Of a DNA stretch of 43,396 nucleotides, positions 34,352 to 41,561 are shown in pieces (positions within the stretch are counted from its first letter, which is position 1; each line of letters opens with the position of its first letter). Position numbers and translations under genes: made by a program. The DNA lies in assembly GCA_018969905.1 (NCBI GenBank), contig JAGWXK010000009.1, positions 1 through 43,396 on the forward strand. The letters are read 5' to 3'. The DNA is from Bdellovibrionales bacterium. GTDB lineage: Bacteria > Bdellovibrionota > UBA1018 > CAIMNF01. The notes below the pieces were generated by a model that was given only the letters and a program-made list of their open reading frames with translations, searched no databases and was not told the DNA's origin.

Positions 34352-34668
34352 GGTACAGCCTCAAAAATGCTGCGCGAAGCTATCACTATTTTGAATGATA
34401 TTCATTTAATTTTTCTGATGGTCCTTGAGGGGTTCACTGAAGCTCAGGCGCTCAGGGTCTGGCATCAGATCGGTTGAGCTTCCGATTCTTGAGTGGGTTT
34501 GTGGATTCGGATCTTTATTTAATGACTGTTTAAGAATCTGGAAACATTCATAAATTTCCTATGTCGATCAATGTTGATCTGTTGAGGTGAGGGCCGTTCT
34601 GCCCATGAAGAGTGTTTGGGTTTATTAAGGTTGATTGTTTTTATCAATAATGCAACACTGCGCGTCAA
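34352..34668. other. 317-nt intergenic gap without recognised gene
   Basis: This gap separates the divergent histidine kinase and the exported protein at 34669. It is AT-rich with short direct and inverted matches, for example TTGAT/ATCAA at about 34641-34658, and presumably holds both promoters. I see no ORF with a ribosome binding site and no long stem. Confidence 0.5.
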
Positions 34669-35430
34669 ATGAGCGTTGGGCGGTTCCTTCTTCTTCTTGT
34701 CGGAATAATGTGTGTCGTTGCGGCGGGAAGCAACGCTGCGGAAGTGGATTTGCCGGAGGATGAGCAATCCTCAGGGTACGAGGTTCCCTCAAAGAACACC
34801 ATCTGGTTCCTTCCTCGAATCCTGAGGAACTCCTCGAAGATGATTCGTCGTGGGGTCAAGTTGATGCATTGGAGGCAAGTGCTCAAGGTTGCCCTTCGCG
34901 AGAAACTCAAGAGAGATCCCACTCCAGCGGAGTACGATTTTCAGGAGGAGCGATTTCGCATATTGGTATCCGATTTGGTGAAGCATTTCGAATTCGAAGA
35001 AGAAGGAAATGTTTTCCCCCTTCCTTCAGGGCCTGATGATCATAAACTCATCCGAATCTCAGGATTCGATGTGCTTAATATTCGGCGGAGCCATTTTGAG
35101 GATGAGGAGCTGCTTCGAACCCGTTTCCTTTGCGTGGAAGACTATTGTTTCATCCCTGTTCTTTTTCATCTCGAATCGGAATGGAGAACCGGTGTAAGGG
35201 AGTTTGTATTTCTCAGGGATGGTCAGAGGAATGGGGGGGATAAAAAGAAAAGTTCAGTGGCATGTCCAAAGTTCAGGGATCGTTCCAGGAGCGCATATGT
35301 TGTTGTTGTTCCCTACCCGAGGCTCCATTACGAGAAGACCAGGCTTCATCATTTGACCGGCAACAAGTACGAAAAGGCCATTTTCTCAAAGGTTCTCGGT
35401 CAATATCACTTCCGCCCGACTGAGGATTGA
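34669..35430 (+). CDS. Exported protein of unknown function
   Basis: This 253-residue protein has a signal peptide (SVGRFLLLLVGIMCVVAAGSNAAE). The mature part is charged with Arg/Lys-rich patches and a CVEDYCFIP cysteine pair. I do not recognise the family. The ATG lacks an evident ribosome binding site. The gene converges on mnmA with a 1-nt gap. Confidence 0.6.
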   Translation: MSVGRFLLLLVGIMCVVAAGSNAAEVDLPEDEQSSGYEVPSKNTIWFLPRILRNSSKMIRRGVKLMHWRQVLKVALREKLKRDPTPAEYDFQEERFRILVSDLVKHFEFEEEGNVFPLPSGPDDHKLIRISGFDVLNIRRSHFEDEELLRTRFLCVEDYCFIPVLFHLESEWRTGVREFVFLRDGQRNGGDKKKSSVACPKFRDRSRSAYVVVVPYPRLHYEKTRLHHLTGNKYEKAIFSKVLGQYHFRPTED

Positions 35431-35431
35431 T

Positions 35432-36538
35432 TCAGTTCTTTGCAATGTGGGAAATCACACCACCACCCAAGCAAACCTCGCCCTGATAAAACACCACATA
35501 CTGCCCGGGAGTCACCGCGCGCTGGGGTGAGGCGAACTCAACCCGGACCTCGCCGTTCGACAGGGTTTGCACGGAGCACTCCTGATCCTGTTGTCGATAG
35601 CGTGTTTTTGCAGTGCAAGTGAAGGTTTCGGCAGGCGGTGCTCCCGCAAACCAGTTTAGTTCGCGCGCCACGAGTGTGCTTCGGTAAAGTTCGGGATGGT
35701 CGGTGCCCCGAACCACCAGCAGCTCGTTCTTCTCGATGTTTTTTGAGACCACAAACCAGGGCTCGCCCTCACCACCAAGGCGCAGACCCTTTCGCTGACC
35801 CAGGGTATAGAATGCGACGCCATCGTGTTCACCGACGATGCCGCCACCAAACTCACGGATCTTTCCGGGCTTGGCCTGGACATATTGATTCAAGAACGCC
35901 TTGAATTTCCGCTCACCGATGAAGCAGATTCCTGTGCTGTCTTTTTTGGTGCTGGTCGCAAGATGATGTCGCTTCGCGATCTCGCGGACCTCGGGCTTGG
36001 GAAGGTGTCCAATCGGAAACAAAACGCGATCAAACACTTCGCCCTTCACCGCGGTCAAAAAGTAGGTCTGGTCCTTGTTCGGATCATTGCCGCGCAGGAG
36101 TTCCATTTTCGCTCCATTGGGAGCAGGAGAGGTTCGGTCTCGCACCTGGGCATAGTGACCGGTGGCAAGGTAGTCGCAGCCGAACTCGATCGCCTTTTTC
36201 AAAAACAAATCGAACTTGATCTCGCGATTGCAAAGAACATCCGGGTTTGGCGTGAAGCCCGCCTCATATTGGCGCACAAATTCGCTAAACACGTGGTTTC
36301 GGTATTCCTCGATGAATTCAATCGAATAGCACGGGATGCCGAGCGAGGAACTGACCTTTTTCACATCCTCGTAATCCTGGGTGGCGGTGCACTCGCCGTT
36401 CTCGTCGGTCTCATCCCAGTTTTTCATGAAGAGGCCGAGGACGTCATAACCCTGTTCTTTCAGCAAAACAGCGGCAACGGAGGAATCGACTCCCCCGGAC
36501 ATCCCAAGGATGACCTTTTTTCCATGTCCGTTTTGCAT
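35432..36538 (-). CDS. mnmA: tRNA-specific 2-thiouridylase MnmA
   Basis: This 368-residue enzyme makes the 2-thio group of U34 in tRNA-Lys, -Glu and -Gln. The PP-loop is MSGGVDSS (residues 13-20). The catalytic cysteines are in DVLCNREIKF and STGICFIGERKF, about 100 residues apart, and the C-terminal beta-barrel with QRKGLRLGG and GLGGGVI-type segments is complete. Sulfur would come from a cysteine desulfurase such as the one at 761-1963, in many bacteria through the Tus relay. Confidence 0.96.
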   Translation of the reverse strand: MQNGHGKKVILGMSGGVDSSVAAVLLKEQGYDVLGLFMKNWDETDENGECTATQDYEDVKKVSSSLGIPCYSIEFIEEYRNHVFSEFVRQYEAGFTPNPDVLCNREIKFDLFLKKAIEFGCDYLATGHYAQVRDRTSPAPNGAKMELLRGNDPNKDQTYFLTAVKGEVFDRVLFPIGHLPKPEVREIAKRHHLATSTKKDSTGICFIGERKFKAFLNQYVQAKPGKIREFGGGIVGEHDGVAFYTLGQRKGLRLGGEGEPWFVVSKNIEKNELLVVRGTDHPELYRSTLVARELNWFAGAPPAETFTCTAKTRYRQQDQECSVQTLSNGEVRVEFASPQRAVTPGQYVVFYQGEVCLGGGVISHIAKN

Positions 36539-36578
36539 GGGGCTTTCTTATCACAAAACAGGCGGATTTGACAGATGC

Positions 36579-37700
36579 TTAGAGGGGGGCGGTCTGGTCA
36601 AAGTTCAGTGACCCCGCTTCAATTGCGTCACAAAGACTCAGGCAGTGTTCGAGCATCACGTTGATCTGTGCGCGATCCCCGCCCTGGAGTTTTTGACTCA
36701 GCTCGAATTGGCCCTGCATTGCGCGGAGAACGGAGCCCATTCGGTACTCGAGACTTGCTTCGTTCTTGATCCGTGCGTCCGAGGCGAGGCCGTTCAATTG
36801 TTGGGTGATTTTTTCAGAATTGATGACGATGTCCTCGATTCTACGCTCGTGGCTGAGTTGAGTGGATTTGAGTCGAATCAGAATCTCCTCGAATTCCTTC
36901 AGCCAACGAGCATAGTCGAGTGGTTGGGTTCCAGCCGAATGTGTGGTTGCGGAGGGAACAGTTGTTTGTAATTTTGGGTCGAACTTCTGGAAAAAACCGG
37001 GGCTCAAGCGGGTCGCGCCGACTCCAAGCAGGAAGCCGAAGAAGGCGACTACGAAGACCCAGAAAAAGTTGTTGCTGCCGCCATTTCCTGCGCCGAAGAA
37101 CTCGCGCTTGAATGAATCACGCGTTTGCACTGCCTCTTTCATGGACTTCATGCTCTCTTCCACCGCGACCCAGCTTGTTCCGGGAGCGGAAGGTGAGGCG
37201 CCAACGGGGGCGATCTTTTTTGAAATGGGTTCGAATTTGTTGTCGAGGAATCCGCGCTTTGCAATCGCACGAGCCTGGGGAAAGAGGCGACCTTTCCTCA
37301 GATTCATGATCTCTTGCACGGTGACCAGGTATTGGCTGAACTCGGCCTCAACCCCCCATTGTTTCGGGAGCGGGCTTTTCTTGATCTCTTCCAGCTTTGA
37401 AAGAAGGGCTGCGTTCAGTTCAGCGGCAAACAGCTCCTTGGGTACTTCGTTTGCAGGAACTGGCGCAATGACCGATGGGTCAAGGGCCATGGCACGCCAC
37501 AGGTCGGCTTGGAATCGCTCGATCTCAGGCCAGTGAAGATTGCGCTCCTGAGCGGCTGTGTCCTTGGTCGCCTGAATCGCACGCTCGAGTTCCGCAAAAC
37601 TTTCCTGGAGTTCTGCAGTCTGAGAGTCTGCGCCAAGGCTCCGGGATGCGGTTCCTGCGATTGCGAGTGCGGCGATGATGATCCATCCTTTGATCTTCAT
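36579..37700 (-). CDS. Membrane-anchored protein of unknown function with coiled-coil ends
   Basis: This 373-residue protein has a signal peptide (MKIKGWIIIAALAIAGTASRSLGAD), a helical extracytoplasmic part of about 190 residues, one transmembrane segment (NNFFWVFVVAFFGFLLGVGATRLSPGFF) and a helical cytoplasmic tail of about 140 residues. The family is not recognised. It follows the M48 peptidase gene by 24 nt on the same strand and may be co-transcribed with it. The topology suggests a single-span protein that links periplasm and cytoplasm. Confidence 0.65.
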   Translation of the reverse strand: MKIKGWIIIAALAIAGTASRSLGADSQTAELQESFAELERAIQATKDTAAQERNLHWPEIERFQADLWRAMALDPSVIAPVPANEVPKELFAAELNAALLSKLEEIKKSPLPKQWGVEAEFSQYLVTVQEIMNLRKGRLFPQARAIAKRGFLDNKFEPISKKIAPVGASPSAPGTSWVAVEESMKSMKEAVQTRDSFKREFFGAGNGGSNNFFWVFVVAFFGFLLGVGATRLSPGFFQKFDPKLQTTVPSATTHSAGTQPLDYARWLKEFEEILIRLKSTQLSHERRIEDIVINSEKITQQLNGLASDARIKNEASLEYRMGSVLRAMQGQFELSQKLQGGDRAQINVMLEHCLSLCDAIEAGSLNFDQTAPL

Positions 37701-37724
37701 GTGGAATCCCTTTCCATGCTTCCC

Positions 37725-38936
37725 CTATCGACTGACGATCCGTCCTTCTGAATGGGAAACGTTTGCCTGTGGGGCTCGAACATTCGAGGCCCAGAACACA
37801 ACGCCCAAAACCAAAAGCGAGTAGGCAAGAACTGCCGGCTTGTTGCTAAACACCGGTTCTTTCTCGGAGGCGCCGCAAGAGAGGATCTCCTCGATCCTGG
37901 AGTCCGTTGTCGGGTAGAGATTGCCCGAAAGAACTCGAAGGACCGGATTCTTCGATGCTTTGGATTGGCCTGAGAGTTTCCGGATTGCCTCGATCAGGGC
38001 ATTGCTGCTTGCACCCATCCGCACTGCCATGAGATCAGCCTCGAGTTCCTGCCGGGTGATTACTTTTGAGAGAAATAAGGCCTGGGCAAAAACGGTCCCA
38101 AAGATCGAGGCGCCCAGGAGCGCAAAGTTTTTGGGAAACAAAAATGCCAAAGGGACCGTGATCCAGAACGCACAAAGCACCATGAGTGCAATGGAAAGCA
38201 GAATTCGCTTTGTTGCATGGTGCCGTTTTGCATGAGCTGCCTCATGAAGTGCTACGGCAAGAATTTCGGTTTCGTTCAGTTCTTGGATCAGGGGAAGAGT
38301 GAGGAAGAGTGTTTGCCCGAAAGCCCCGGCCCCAAGCGAACTTCCTGTGATGAAGGCGTTCTTTGAGTTCGAGTCCTGATCATCAATCAGATAAATGTTG
38401 GAGAGTGGAATTTCTTCTTCTGTGAATTTGGCCAAAATCTGCTGTTTTAAAGGGGAGTCCGCCATGGGGGCGCACGCGTGCTGAAGCCTGACAAAAAGTG
38501 GCATGAAAAAGGGAATGGCAAGAGGGAGAACCAATACCAGCAGATTTACTTTGGACATCAAAAAGCAAAGCGTGGCTCCTACGACCAGCCGGCTTGCATT
38601 CTTACGAATCGAAGCACCATGGGCTGCAAGCGGTTCCCGCTTTTGACGATTCATTGAGATCTGATAGCGACCTGCGAATTGATAAAGGAATGAAAAAGAA
38701 ATCACCGCCGCAAAGAGCAGGACCATGGCAGCGCCCTGATTCTGACGATTGAAAATGAATCCACCAAGAAAGAGCAGTCCAAAAATCAGAGTGGAGAGGC
38801 GGGTGGTCTTGTTTTGGACCTGTTCTGCAAGAATGGGGCGGGTCCGATCGAGCCAGTTCTTGAAGTAAAACGGCACTCCCGTGATTCCGGCAAGGCAGAT
38901 CCAGACTGATAGTTGAATTGTGCTTGGGTTTCCCAT
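37725..38936 (-). CDS. M48-family zinc metallopeptidase, membrane-bound
   Basis: This 403-residue protein has N-terminal hydrophobic helices, the zinc motif HEAAH (H231 to H235 from ATG 38936) in LAVALHEAAHAKRHH, and further helices after it. RQELEADLMAVRMGAS supplies the third zinc ligand (Glu in the 'EADxxA' motif). This is the layout of Ste24/HtpX-type peptidases, which act on membrane or misfolded proteins. ATG 38936 has a strong GGGAGGA 8 nt upstream, so I prefer it to the TTG at 38951. Confidence 0.85.
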   Translation of the reverse strand: MGNPSTIQLSVWICLAGITGVPFYFKNWLDRTRPILAEQVQNKTTRLSTLIFGLLFLGGFIFNRQNQGAAMVLLFAAVISFSFLYQFAGRYQISMNRQKREPLAAHGASIRKNASRLVVGATLCFLMSKVNLLVLVLPLAIPFFMPLFVRLQHACAPMADSPLKQQILAKFTEEEIPLSNIYLIDDQDSNSKNAFITGSSLGAGAFGQTLFLTLPLIQELNETEILAVALHEAAHAKRHHATKRILLSIALMVLCAFWITVPLAFLFPKNFALLGASIFGTVFAQALFLSKVITRQELEADLMAVRMGASSNALIEAIRKLSGQSKASKNPVLRVLSGNLYPTTDSRIEEILSCGASEKEPVFSNKPAVLAYSLLVLGVVFWASNVRAPQANVSHSEGRIVSR

Positions 38937-39058
38937 CCGTAGTCCTCCCAAGGTTCACATCGGATGTGGGGGGATTCGGGTGAACGGGAAATGTTTGCCG
39001 GGGAGTGCGCGTTTTCATGATTTCCCATTGAATAGTGACCTCGGGATTGGCGCTTGTG

Positions 39059-39162
39059 CACCTCCGGAGTGTGAGGCATTTGCCTCCGAGCCGCATCCTG
39101 CGGCCTCGCTTTCGTCAGTCCATACTCGCGAGAGTCGGCAAATGCCTCACACCCCGAAGGTG
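39059..39162 (-). repeat. Structured intergenic repeat, copy 2
   Basis: The core 39082-39139 (minus strand) matches 53/58 bases of the copy at 11416-11473. It is closed by a perfect 16-bp stem, GTGTGAGGCATTTGCC (39069-39084) with GGCAAATGCCTCACAC (39137-39152). This extends outward to CACCT (39059-39063) and AGGTG (39158-39162) with two mismatched pairs, for 24 of 26 pairs. The arms are unrelated to those of copy 1 while the core is kept. The element lies in the 346-nt gap between the M48 and thioredoxin genes. The remainder of the gap shows no gene. Confidence 0.8.
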
Positions 39163-39282
39163 TTCAGCTGTCAATTCCGTGCCCTGTTCAATAAGATGAT
39201 GAAAGGGCGCAATCCACCTGCAGCGCCACCGCAGAATTTGACATCCGCGACTTGAGCCCCATTAAGGATTCAGGAGCTGATC

Positions 39283-39723
39283 ATGGAAACCTACGCGCCG
39301 TGTCCCAAATGCAATCGACTGAATCGTGTTCCCCTGAAGTCAGAACAGGGCGGCTCGCGGCCTGAGCCCGTGTGCGGAGCCTGTAAGATTGCGCTCCCCG
39401 TTCATGGCGCTGTGGTCGAGGTGAATGCAGAAGGGTTGCAAAAGCTGATAGATAAAAGCCCCATTCCGGTCGTGGTTGATTTCTGGGCGCCATGGTGCGG
39501 GCCGTGCCGGATGTTTGCGCCGACCTACATGCAGGTTGCGGGCGCGCATTCGGGGAGTTATGTTTTTGCGAAAGTCGACACCGAGGCGAATCCGATGGTC
39601 GGGGATCGTCATAGAATTCGAAGCATTCCCACTCTTGCCATTTTCAAGAACGGAACCGAAGTGCAACGACAAAGTGGCGCGATGAATGAATCAGGACTCA
39701 AGCAATGGCTAGGCCTTCGGTAG
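39283..39723 (+). CDS. trxC: Thioredoxin with N-terminal zinc ribbon (TrxC/thioredoxin 2-like)
   Basis: This 146-residue protein has two zinc-binding pairs at the N-terminus (C7-x2-C10 and C31-x2-C34) and a thioredoxin domain with the active site WCGPC (W71, C72, C75). The IRSIPTLAIFKNG segment carries the cis-proline. It is a cytoplasmic disulfide reductase. An AGGAG lies 6 nt before the ATG. The MGMT-like gene starts inside its 3' end (19-nt overlap). Confidence 0.93.
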   Translation: METYAPCPKCNRLNRVPLKSEQGGSRPEPVCGACKIALPVHGAVVEVNAEGLQKLIDKSPIPVVVDFWAPWCGPCRMFAPTYMQVAGAHSGSYVFAKVDTEANPMVGDRHRIRSIPTLAIFKNGTEVQRQSGAMNESGLKQWLGLR

Positions 39724-40046
39724 AAAAATTAAAGCGGGATCTGGAAGAGCAGGGCTGCACGCCCTTTCAAATCGAGGTTTTGCTCAAGACTGCGCAAATT
39801 CCGCGCGGCGAGACCCGAAGCTATTCTGAAATTGCCAATGCCATTGGACGACCAAAAGCCACACGCGCAGTAGGATCTGCGCTCAGGCGCAATCCCTATC
39901 CGGGAGAGCGGGTTCCGTGCCATAGAGTGATTCACAAGAGTGGCAGGATCGAGGGCTACATGGGTTCGCTTGATCCGGATTCTATCGAGAACAAGAAGAA
40001 GCGGCGGTTGCTAGAGCGGGAAATTGAGAGCCAGAGCCAAAACTAG
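39705..40046 (+). CDS. Short MGMT-type DNA alkyltransferase-like protein
   Basis: This 113-residue protein consists of only the C-terminal, DNA-binding and active-site domain of O6-alkylguanine-DNA alkyltransferases. PRGETRSYSEIANAIGRPKATRAVGSALRRNP is the helix-turn-helix with the arginine finger, and PCHRVI carries the acceptor cysteine C72. The cysteine is present, so it is not an ATL protein in the strict sense (those have Trp or Ala there). The usual N-terminal domain of Ogt is missing. It likely repairs or senses alkylated bases. An AGGA lies 8 nt before the ATG within trxC. Confidence 0.87.
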   Translation: MARPSVEKLKRDLEEQGCTPFQIEVLLKTAQIPRGETRSYSEIANAIGRPKATRAVGSALRRNPYPGERVPCHRVIHKSGRIEGYMGSLDPDSIENKKKRRLLEREIESQSQN

Positions 40047-40164
40047 GCGTTTTCTGTCATTGACAAGGTCTTCGCCAAAAACGCTTTTAAAGCTATTTCA
40101 CAATCGGGATTTCTTTTGCGGGTCACTTTGGACACCCCCTAGGAACTGGTTTGATGAAGAAAAC

Positions 40165-40193
40165 TTGACTAAATAAGTCAAAAATAACAGAAT
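40165..40193 (+). promoter_or_regulatory. Candidate promoter with palindrome over the -35 box
   Basis: TTGACT (40165-40170) and CAGAAT (40188-40193) are separated by 17 nt and could be -35 and -10 boxes of the small lipoprotein gene at 40212. TTGACT also forms a perfect inverted repeat with AGTCAA (40176-40181), 5-nt loop, so a regulator could bind there. The resulting leader would be short, starting near 40200, and just include the GAGG at 40201-40204. Confidence 0.35.
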
Positions 40194-40211
40194 AGGGGAA
40201 GAGGTTTTGAT

Positions 40212-40424
40212 ATGAAAACATTAAAACATGAAATAGTTTTGATTCTTCCTCTGTTGTTTTCAGTTGGTTGCGCGGTAGAGGTCAGGGGTAGAGCTTGCAC
40301 CACTGCCGATGGTTGCTTGGAGTCCGAGAAGGTAGTTGTGTCGCCCAAGGTTTGTGGAGTGGTTTCAGGCACGGGCTCAGGCTCAAGCACCTCAGGCTCA
40401 GCGAGTTCAGAGGGCGGATGTTAA
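40212..40424 (+). CDS. Small predicted lipoprotein, Ser/Gly-rich
   Basis: This 70-residue protein has a lipoprotein-type signal (MKTLKHEIVLILPLLFSVGC, cysteine at 20) with GAGG 7 nt before the ATG. The tail is a low-complexity Gly/Ser stretch (SGTGSGSSTSGSASSEGGC) that ends in a cysteine. The nucleotide sequence here is a set of GGCTCA-type repeats, which suggests growth by slippage. It converges on the coiled-coil gene (4-nt overlap). Function is unknown. Confidence 0.6.
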   Translation: MKTLKHEIVLILPLLFSVGCAVEVRGRACTTADGCLESEKVVVSPKVCGVVSGTGSGSSTSGSASSEGGC

Positions 40425-41242
40425 CGCTCTGCTTCGATTTTACCTAGGCCTGTTTCGAGTTCATTGATTTGGTTTGATTTCTCAGTGATCAGTTCATTGG
40501 TGGATTCTAGCTCTTTTCGTAAACGCGTGGGGTCTTCATTTTCTCGAGTCCGGAGGAGTTCCTCCAGACCTTTGATCTCCTTGATATCCCGTTTGATTCT
40601 GGACCTGACGCCGCTGACGGAAGAGGAGTCCCCTTGCTCTTTGTGGGCATCGATAAATGCATTTTGTTCGGATTGAACGGCCTTTAACTCTCGTTTCAAT
40701 TCGCTGAGTGCCTCACCGGGTTGAGTCGCTTGCCAGGAGACACCCGGATTTTCTTGTCTTCTCTTCGACTTGGCCTCCCGGATGGCGGTTTCAATCGATT
40801 TCAATCTGACGAGAATTGCCTGATAGGCGGGGTCGCTTCGCCATTCTGCCCGCTGGGAATTGATCTCGCGTTTCTCCTCCCGCAGGCGACGAACCTGCTC
40901 CTTCATTTCATCGATCTTTCGACGCAAGTTGATCGGATCCATCGAATCCAAAGAGCGAACACTTTCAAGCAATTGAACTTGTTTGGTTTGGAGATTCTTC
41001 AGGTCGAGCTTCTCTTTTTCAAGCCGAGTTCGAATTGAATCGATCCTTTTTTGAATCGTTTTATTTGTGCCTTTACCTGAATGATTCCTGCTGGTATTCA
41101 GTTCCCCGGAGTTTGCGATCGGAGCAGTCAAGGTGTCCGTGTGCCGCTCTAGTTGCTCAATTTTTTTTGAGAGTTCGTGGTTTCTGTAAATCGCAAATAA
41201 AATGATCAGAACCAAGCTTCCGTATGAGATGAATCGGAACAT
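40421..41242 (-). CDS. Membrane-anchored coiled-coil protein
   Basis: This 273-residue protein has one N-terminal transmembrane segment (FISYGSLVLIILFAIY) followed by long charged heptad-like sequence over most of its length (IRTRLEKEKLDLKNLQTKQVQLLE, LRRKIDEMKEQVRRLREEKREI, and others). No enzymatic motif is seen. It is encoded divergently from the candidate retron-like RNA, and only 31 nt separate its ATG from the first arm of that RNA, so their promoters must overlap. Whether it belongs to the RT cassette is unknown. Confidence 0.7.
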   Translation of the reverse strand: MFRFISYGSLVLIILFAIYRNHELSKKIEQLERHTDTLTAPIANSGELNTSRNHSGKGTNKTIQKRIDSIRTRLEKEKLDLKNLQTKQVQLLESVRSLDSMDPINLRRKIDEMKEQVRRLREEKREINSQRAEWRSDPAYQAILVRLKSIETAIREAKSKRRQENPGVSWQATQPGEALSELKRELKAVQSEQNAFIDAHKEQGDSSSVSGVRSRIKRDIKEIKGLEELLRTRENEDPTRLRKELESTNELITEKSNQINELETGLGKIEAER

Positions 41243-41273
41243 GAAACAAGCCTATCATAAAAAAGCAGAGCAG

Positions 41274-41455
41274 GGCGGGTCTTAGTCAAAGTGAACTTTA
41301 GCTGCTCTTCCAAGGAGTGCTAGAGTAAAAACTCTTCGAAGACCGGTACAAGACCCGGAAACATTCCCGTTACTGAAATGCGGCTTCCACCGCCCCAAGG
41401 GTTTCCACTCGGACCGGAAGTAACGAAGGGCCAGAGACCCTCGGTAAGACCCGCC
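41274..41455 (+). ncRNA. Candidate retron-like structured RNA (msr-msd-like)
   Basis: The 182-nt segment is bounded by a perfect 11-bp inverted repeat, GGCGGGTCTTA (41274-41284) and TAAGACCCGCC (41445-41455), comparable to the a1/a2 repeats of retrons. A G (41285) directly follows the first arm in the context CTTAG, the place of the branching guanosine in retron RNA. The 5' part has short hairpins: AAAG-TGAA-CTTT (41288-41299), TAGC/GCTA with CTC/GAG (41299-41322) and GAGT-AAAA-ACTC (41323-41334). The 3' part has a stem CGTTACT/AGTAACG (41368-41374 with 41419-41425), which encloses GCGG/CCGC (41380-41383 with 41390-41393). It is followed by AGGG/CCCT (41427-41430 with 41438-41441). A weak -10-like TATCAT lies at 41253-41258. 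Confidence 0.65.
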
Positions 41456-41500
41456 ACGCTCCGTCCAATACAGTGCCAAATTAAATCCATTCCAACAAAG

Positions 41501-41540
41501 AAAAAATCGAGTAAGCTTTTCAAAACTCGAAGTATTTTTT
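41501..41540 (+). terminator. Terminator-like hairpin between the structured RNA and the RT gene
   Basis: TCGAGT (41507-41512) and ACTCGA (41525-41530) form a 6-bp stem with a 12-nt loop. It is preceded by six A (41501-41506) and followed 4 nt later by six T (41535-41540). It could end the small RNA before the RT gene, or act as an attenuator, and in principle works on both strands. Confidence 0.5.
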
Positions 41541-41561
41541 CGATCCTGCTTGGAGAGCCCT

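Noticed and set aside
11409-39162. The two 58-nt repeats as a MITE or IS remnant
   Set aside because: The flanking arms differ between the copies, no target-site duplication is evident, and only the interior is conserved. This is opposite to a mobile element with fixed ends.
40361-40424. Repetitive GGCTCA-type sequence as a CRISPR or satellite array
   Set aside because: Units are short, irregular and lie within a Ser/Gly-coding tail; there are no spacers.
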